DNA of 8,177 nucleotides from Leptolyngbya sp. SIO4C1 (lineage in GTDB: Bacteria > Cyanobacteriota > Cyanobacteriia > Phormidesmidales > Phormidesmidaceae), in assembly GCA_010671975.1 (NCBI GenBank), contig JAAHIA010000224.1:1-8177 (forward strand), written 5' to 3'. This document shows positions 5,461-8,177 of this stretch, in pieces (position 1 is the stretch's first letter; each line of letters opens with the position of its first letter). Made by a program: the position numbers and the translations under genes. A model generated the notes under the pieces. It made no database searches, was not told the DNA's origin, and worked only from the letters and a program-made list of their open reading frames with translations.

Positions 5461-7371
5461 CTAGAGCTGAGGCGGTGGCAGCGGTCTAACGTAGTTGACC
5501 TGCGGTCGATCGGTAAACGACGAAAAACTGCTCAGAATCAGCTTAGTGTCTCTGCCTCGGTTCTCTAGCGGCCCATCACTGCTCTCTAAATTCATGAAAA
5601 AGATACCGTCTTCTGCTCGTTTAATTAAACTGAGACCGTGCAGGACTTGAGCGTCTTGTTTAGCCCGCCAAACCAGGCAGACATAGTCTCGTCGATCAGG
5701 ACAAATATTGTTTTGTCGCTCAATCGAGCCATCTACAAATTTAGAAGGTTCTACTCTAGCAAACTCTTTAAAGATTTCTGGAGAAGCAATTTCTACGCTA
5801 GGGTCAAATCCGACTTCGCCAAAAATTGCGTCATCAGGAGAACCAAATTCTATAGATAAGAAACCATCTGGCGCAGAGTTCCTGCCGCTAATCTCATAGT
5901 CTGCTGGTAAATAGCCTGTAAACCGCTCATTTTCACCCTGGTAATAGACGGCATCGGACGCTGGTGGAGTGGGCTCGTTTGCTGAACTGGCCGATGCCTC
6001 ATCCTCTGTCAAAGTCTCATCTATCTCATCAGAGACAATAGTTTCCAATACTTCATCATCCTCTGGATACTCATCAGATGGATAGTCGTCAGATCCGTTT
6101 AGAAAACTAATCGCGCCCACTGCCAGTAGTATCGCCGCTAGGCCCCCGCCTAGCCACAGCAGCTTTTTGGGTCGAGGCGAGGTGCGATCGCGAGAAGGGG
6201 CGGTCGCAGCGGGGGCAGCTGTTGGTTCAGGAGGAGCGGGCGTCACCGGCTTTGATGGAGAAACCGGTGGTGGAGAGACTGCTGCTGGCGCTGGCTGAGG
6301 CGGCGGGGCTGGCTGCAGTCGCGCTTCGATGGGGTCAATATCCTGGTCTTCTAAGCCTAAAATCTGTTGAAAGCGCTTTAGCTCTATGCGCGTGATCTGA
6401 CTCAGCGGCTGCTCGCGCTCAACTGCCTGTGCAAACGCTGTTTCATACTGCTGCAGGTGCTGCTGGTACTCCTGATAGGGCTTGAGCACCTCGGCCTCAA
6501 TCGCGGCGGCGGCGGCGGCAGAAAGCCCTAAATTTTGCCGCAGGATATCCAGCGTTGAGCGGCCTATCGGAGAAATCTTGCCGCGACTGGCAAACTGGCT
6601 AACCTCTTTGCGATACTGCAGCTGCGGATCGTCGACGGGAGCCTGTGCAATGCGAATCTTAAAGCCCTCTTCGACCGCATAGATTTTCGGCTTCATGGCC
6701 GGGGCAACTTCCTGCACTTTAGCGCTGGCATAGTCATGCAGCTCATCGATCGAGATCAGCCCGTCACTGTCGCTATCGGCTGCCCCGGTTTGGATGCCCT
6801 CTACGATAAAGCGGGTGTAGACAGAGAGCGCTTCTTCTGACTGCTCGAACGAATATTGCGTCGAGGATGACGAAGTGAGCACCGCTCGCCCCTCACCGCC
6901 AAGCTCTGCTCGCAGATCAACTGATCCGTCGTCTTTGGCCTGCATCCCTTCTGCAAACGCGCCGCTAAAGCAGCAGTCAAGAATCACCACCTGACGCTTG
7001 CAGCGGCTATGGCTCATGATGTCATGCAGGAAGCTGGCTGGCACCGCTGTGGCCTTGACCAGGTCGCCGCTGACGTTCTTGCGCGTTAGGCGGGTGGCAA
7101 AGTACAGTCGGCCGCTGTCGTCTTTAATGCCATGTCCGGAAAAGAACAGCAGCGCCAGATCGTCTTTTTTACGCCCTGAAAAGAGTAGCTCGACCGCTTC
7201 TCGTAAAGCCTGCGGATCGGGATTATTTAAGACTTGAATATGATCAAATCGGCCCATCTCCTGATCTTGGAGCACCTGCTGCATCGCCGTGACATCTTGA
7301 GTGGCGTTGGGCAGGGGGCTCAGTCCAACCTGATATTCGCTAACTCCAACCAGTAGGGCAACCTTAACCAT
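5461..7371 (-). CDS. Membrane-anchored caspase-like protease (peptidase C14, orthocaspase type), 636 aa
   Basis: The N-terminal protease domain (1 to about 235) has VALLVGVSEY, FFSGHG with catalytic H80, and ILDCCFSGAF with catalytic C134. D132, two residues before C134, is the acidic S1 residue that in metacaspases favours Arg or Lys at P1. GRAVLTSSSSTQYSFEQ (162-178) completes the pocket. An EF-hand-like loop follows at 199-210. Residues 252-352 form two helical units (ISPIGRSTLDILRQNLGLS..IE and LSQITRIELKRFQQILGLE..IE), a module recurrent in cyanobacterial multidomain proteins. A Pro/Ala-rich linker (353-400) leads to the basic PRPKK and one transmembrane helix (404-424), then an acidic stretch (427-465) and a C-terminal domain (475-636) with cysteines 557 and 565. 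The positive-inside rule puts the protease in the cytoplasm and the C-terminal domain outside. The ATG has AGGA 8 nt upstream. It lies 74 bp after the EACC1-like gene, probably in one operon. The effector role is inferred; the protease fold is clear. Confidence 0.88.
   Translation of the reverse strand: MVKVALLVGVSEYQVGLSPLPNATQDVTAMQQVLQDQEMGRFDHIQVLNNPDPQALREAVELLFSGRKKDDLALLFFSGHGIKDDSGRLYFATRLTRKNVSGDLVKATAVPASFLHDIMSHSRCKRQVVILDCCFSGAFAEGMQAKDDGSVDLRAELGGEGRAVLTSSSSTQYSFEQSEEALSVYTRFIVEGIQTGAADSDSDGLISIDELHDYASAKVQEVAPAMKPKIYAVEEGFKIRIAQAPVDDPQLQYRKEVSQFASRGKISPIGRSTLDILRQNLGLSAAAAAAIEAEVLKPYQEYQQHLQQYETAFAQAVEREQPLSQITRIELKRFQQILGLEDQDIDPIEARLQPAPPPQPAPAAVSPPPVSPSKPVTPAPPEPTAAPAATAPSRDRTSPRPKKLLWLGGGLAAILLAVGAISFLNGSDDYPSDEYPEDDEVLETIVSDEIDETLTEDEASASSANEPTPPASDAVYYQGENERFTGYLPADYEISGRNSAPDGFLSIEFGSPDDAIFGEVGFDPSVEIASPEIFKEFARVEPSKFVDGSIERQNNICPDRRDYVCLVWRAKQDAQVLHGLSLIKRAEDGIFFMNLESSDGPLENRGRDTKLILSSFSSFTDRPQVNYVRPLPPPQL
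6504..6518. repeat. (CGG)5 trinucleotide repeat coding an alanine run
   Basis: Five perfect CGG units encode most of the AAAAAA run at about residues 285-290 of the caspase-like protein, in the first helical unit. Related modules tend to have a mixed PEEAA-type sequence at this spot, so the run may have arisen by repeat slippage. No frameshift results. Confidence 0.6.
6742..6777 (-). other. EF-hand calcium-binding loop within the caspase-like protein
   Basis: These codons encode residues 199-210, DSDSDGLISIDE. They match the 12-residue EF-hand loop at every key position: D199, D201, D203, G204, I206, S207 and E210. The loop sits at the end of the protease core, after VEGIQTGAA and before ELHDYA. 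Calcium control of protease activity is a reasonable inference, since several metacaspases need calcium, though usually through different acidic sites. Confidence 0.65.
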
Positions 7372-7445
7372 AGCGACGTTCCTGTCCGAGACGGGCCTAT
7401 TTTAAGAGGGGGCATCTAGGGCTGCCAGCAGCTTAGCAGCCGTCA
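7372..7445 (-). other. Intercistronic gap between EACC1-like and caspase genes
   Basis: The 74-bp gap holds a weak inverted repeat GGCTGC/GCAGCC (7420-7425 and 7436-7441) just after the EACC1-like stop, without a following U-run. An isolated TAAAAT (7399-7404 region, minus strand) lacks a convincing -35. AGGAA (7379-7383) is the Shine-Dalgarno of the caspase gene. Nothing here clearly separates the two genes into different transcripts. Confidence 0.4.
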
Positions 7446-7817
7446 TCAGGCCGAAATAAACGCCTGTGCCTGCTGAATTGCAGTTTCTAGCTCAGCACGG
7501 CTGCTGGCTGTGACTTTCAGCCGTTTGCCGTTACCTTCGACTTCTAGCTCGATAGATTTGCCGCCTAGCCGATCTTTGAGAAAGCCCAGCGCCTGCTTAG
7601 CGCTAGCGGCATTGACCTCTGCTGTCAGCATGCCAACCAAAAAGCCGCCCAGCGCCTTATTGCCCTCAGGCGGATCTGGATCGACGACTCGCTTGGCAGT
7701 CACCTCATCGAGGTCTCTCATCTGATTGAGCAGCTTCTGCGCTTCTTCATCTTTTTCTTCGTCGTCAAGCTCAGGGTCGTTAAACTTGATGGTGTATTTG
7801 ATCGCGTCGTCTGACAT
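7446..7817 (-). CDS. EACC1-like small protein (effector-associated constant component 1), 123 aa
   Basis: A small soluble alpha/beta protein with no signal or membrane segment. It shows a first strand (IKYTIKF, 6-12) and an acidic helix (DDEEKDEEAQKLLNQMRDL). A strand and Pro/Gly-rich loop follow (VVDPDPPEGNKALGG, 44-58), then a hydrophobic strand (FLVGMLTAE) and an amphipathic helix (SAKQALGFLKDRLGG). A beta hairpin (SIELEVEGNGKRLKVTA, 88-104) and a final helix (RAELETAIQQAQAFI) end it. This order and the PPEGNKALGG loop fit the EACC1 family as I recall it. In NTP-dependent bacterial conflict systems, EACC1 is encoded beside caspase, trypsin or CHAT effectors and is thought to be a shared adaptor or regulator. 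Here it immediately precedes a caspase gene on the same strand, which supports the call. The ATG at 7815-7817 is the only good start, and no clear Shine-Dalgarno precedes it. Its molecular activity is unknown. Confidence 0.72.
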   Translation of the reverse strand: MSDDAIKYTIKFNDPELDDEEKDEEAQKLLNQMRDLDEVTAKRVVDPDPPEGNKALGGFLVGMLTAEVNAASAKQALGFLKDRLGGKSIELEVEGNGKRLKVTASSRAELETAIQQAQAFISA

Positions 7818-7994
7818 GGCGTTGCGGAGAATGAGAGGGGCTGACTTTACTCTAAGAATAAGCCGAATCTGCTTGGTTAGGATAGGTTCGGGCTTAAGCG
7901 TAATGATTGCTTACTGGGATCGGCACCCTCCGAACATAGGTAGCTGAGAACTTCACGATCTCGTTCTAAGTTGGTCTCGTCGTAGGTAGGTAGT
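7818..7994 (-). other. Intergenic region upstream of the EACC1-like gene
   Basis: This 177-bp stretch should hold the promoter of the EACC1-caspase unit. TATTCT (7855-7860) and TAGAGT-like elements occur on the minus strand, but none pairs with a good -35. A short direct repeat of TAGG units (7982-7993) lies next to the stop of the upstream gene. No coding frame or RNA gene is recognised. Confidence 0.4.
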
Positions 7995-8177
7995 TCAATA
8001 TTGCTGAGCTGTTTGACGTAGCTCAGCAGCTAACTGCTTTACTAGCCACTTGGGCGACAGCAGCTTTACATTCTTGCCATACTGCAGCAACCGCTGGCGA
8101 AACCAAAACCAGTAGGTTTCTTCTGTCTGAATCTCGACCCAGGTAGGCACAGGGGCTGGGTCACGAGCGATGACGGC
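7995..8177 (-). CDS. WYL-domain transcriptional regulator, C-terminal 60 residues (partial)
   Basis: A minus-strand frame enters from the right edge and stops with TGA at 7995-7997. The visible 60 residues include PVPTWVEIQTEETYWFWFRQ, RLLQYGKNVKLLSPKWLVKQL and a closing helix AAELRQTAQQY. The pattern of a strand, then W.R..LLQYG..V.LL.P.WL...L, is that of the C-terminal WCX-like extension of WYL-domain proteins. These bind nucleic acid or nucleotide-like ligands and regulate transcription, often beside phage-defence or other conflict genes. The helix-turn-helix and WYL core would lie beyond 8177 and cannot be checked. The gene is upstream of the EACC1-like gene on the same strand, 177 bp away, so it may regulate that unit. 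Confidence 0.6.
   Translation of the reverse strand, partial: AVIARDPAPVPTWVEIQTEETYWFWFRQRLLQYGKNVKLLSPKWLVKQLAAELRQTAQQY
8002..8028 (-). repeat. 9-bp perfect inverted repeat at the 3' end of the WYL-like gene
   Basis: TGCTGAGCT (8002-8010) pairs exactly with AGCTCAGCA (8020-8028) around a 9-nt loop, within the last codons of the regulator gene and ending 4 nt before its stop codon. No U-run follows, so it is not a classical intrinsic terminator. It may attenuate transcription or stabilise the mRNA end. Confidence 0.4.

Noticed and set aside
7420..7441. Inverted repeat GGCTGC/GCAGCC between the EACC1-like and caspase genes as a terminator
   Set aside because: Only 6 bp with a 10-nt loop and no U-run on the minus strand; too weak to split the operon.
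7726..7947. Plus-strand Ser-rich frame over the EACC1-like 5' end (73 aa)
   Set aside because: It is the antisense image of the acidic Glu/Asp helix codons (runs of TCT/TCA Ser), a common artefact.
1..8177. CRISPR array, tRNA, rRNA, insertion sequence or prophage genes
   Set aside because: No regularly spaced repeats, no cloverleaf or rRNA motif and no transposase or phage protein seen in any frame. The defence-like character rests only on the minus-strand caspase cassette.

Overview
The window comes from a cyanobacterium, probably one with a mid-sized or large genome and moderate GC. Three things support this. The palindrome GCGATCGC (HIP1) occurs five times in 8.2 kb, where chance predicts well under one. 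The protein set is typically cyanobacterial: a PatD-like protein, a bifunctional Rel with the N-terminus usual in cyanobacteria, and a caspase-like protease carrying the two-unit helical module common in cyanobacterial multidomain proteins. Start sites also mostly lack strong Shine-Dalgarno sequences.

Layout. (1) Positions 1-605, minus strand: a PatD-like gene followed by a 54-aa zf-TFIIB-type zinc-ribbon gene whose stop codon lies inside a perfect 13-bp hairpin. (2) Positions 606-1028: a 423-bp AT-rich divergent intergenic region with a candidate extended -10 promoter for rel. (3) Positions 1029-5436, plus strand: rel (synthesis and hydrolysis of (p)ppGpp), selO (pseudokinase-fold protein AMPylase) and a histidine-phosphatase-superfamily gene. 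The rel stop and the preferred selO start overlap by one base, so the two are probably translationally coupled. (4) Positions 5461-8177, minus strand and convergent with the first block: the 3' end of a WYL-type regulator gene running off the window edge, then a small gene resembling EACC1 (effector-associated constant component 1), then a 636-aa membrane-anchored caspase-like protease.

How the genes may work together. The plus-strand block joins stress second-messenger metabolism to a protein-modifying AMPylase and a small-molecule or protein phosphatase. The minus-strand block looks like a conflict (immunity or programmed-death) cassette: a WYL regulator, an EACC1-like adaptor and a caspase effector. 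The caspase has an intact His/Cys dyad, a textbook EF-hand calcium loop just after the protease core, a tandem helical module, a Pro-rich linker, one transmembrane helix and a C-terminal domain predicted to lie outside the cytoplasm. This cassette is the most interesting part of the window. The link between EACC1 and caspase effectors is established for NTP-dependent conflict systems. The pairing here with a single-pass receptor-like caspase, and no STAND NTPase visible in the window, is less usual and worth checking. All functional calls rest on motif reading; no database search was run.
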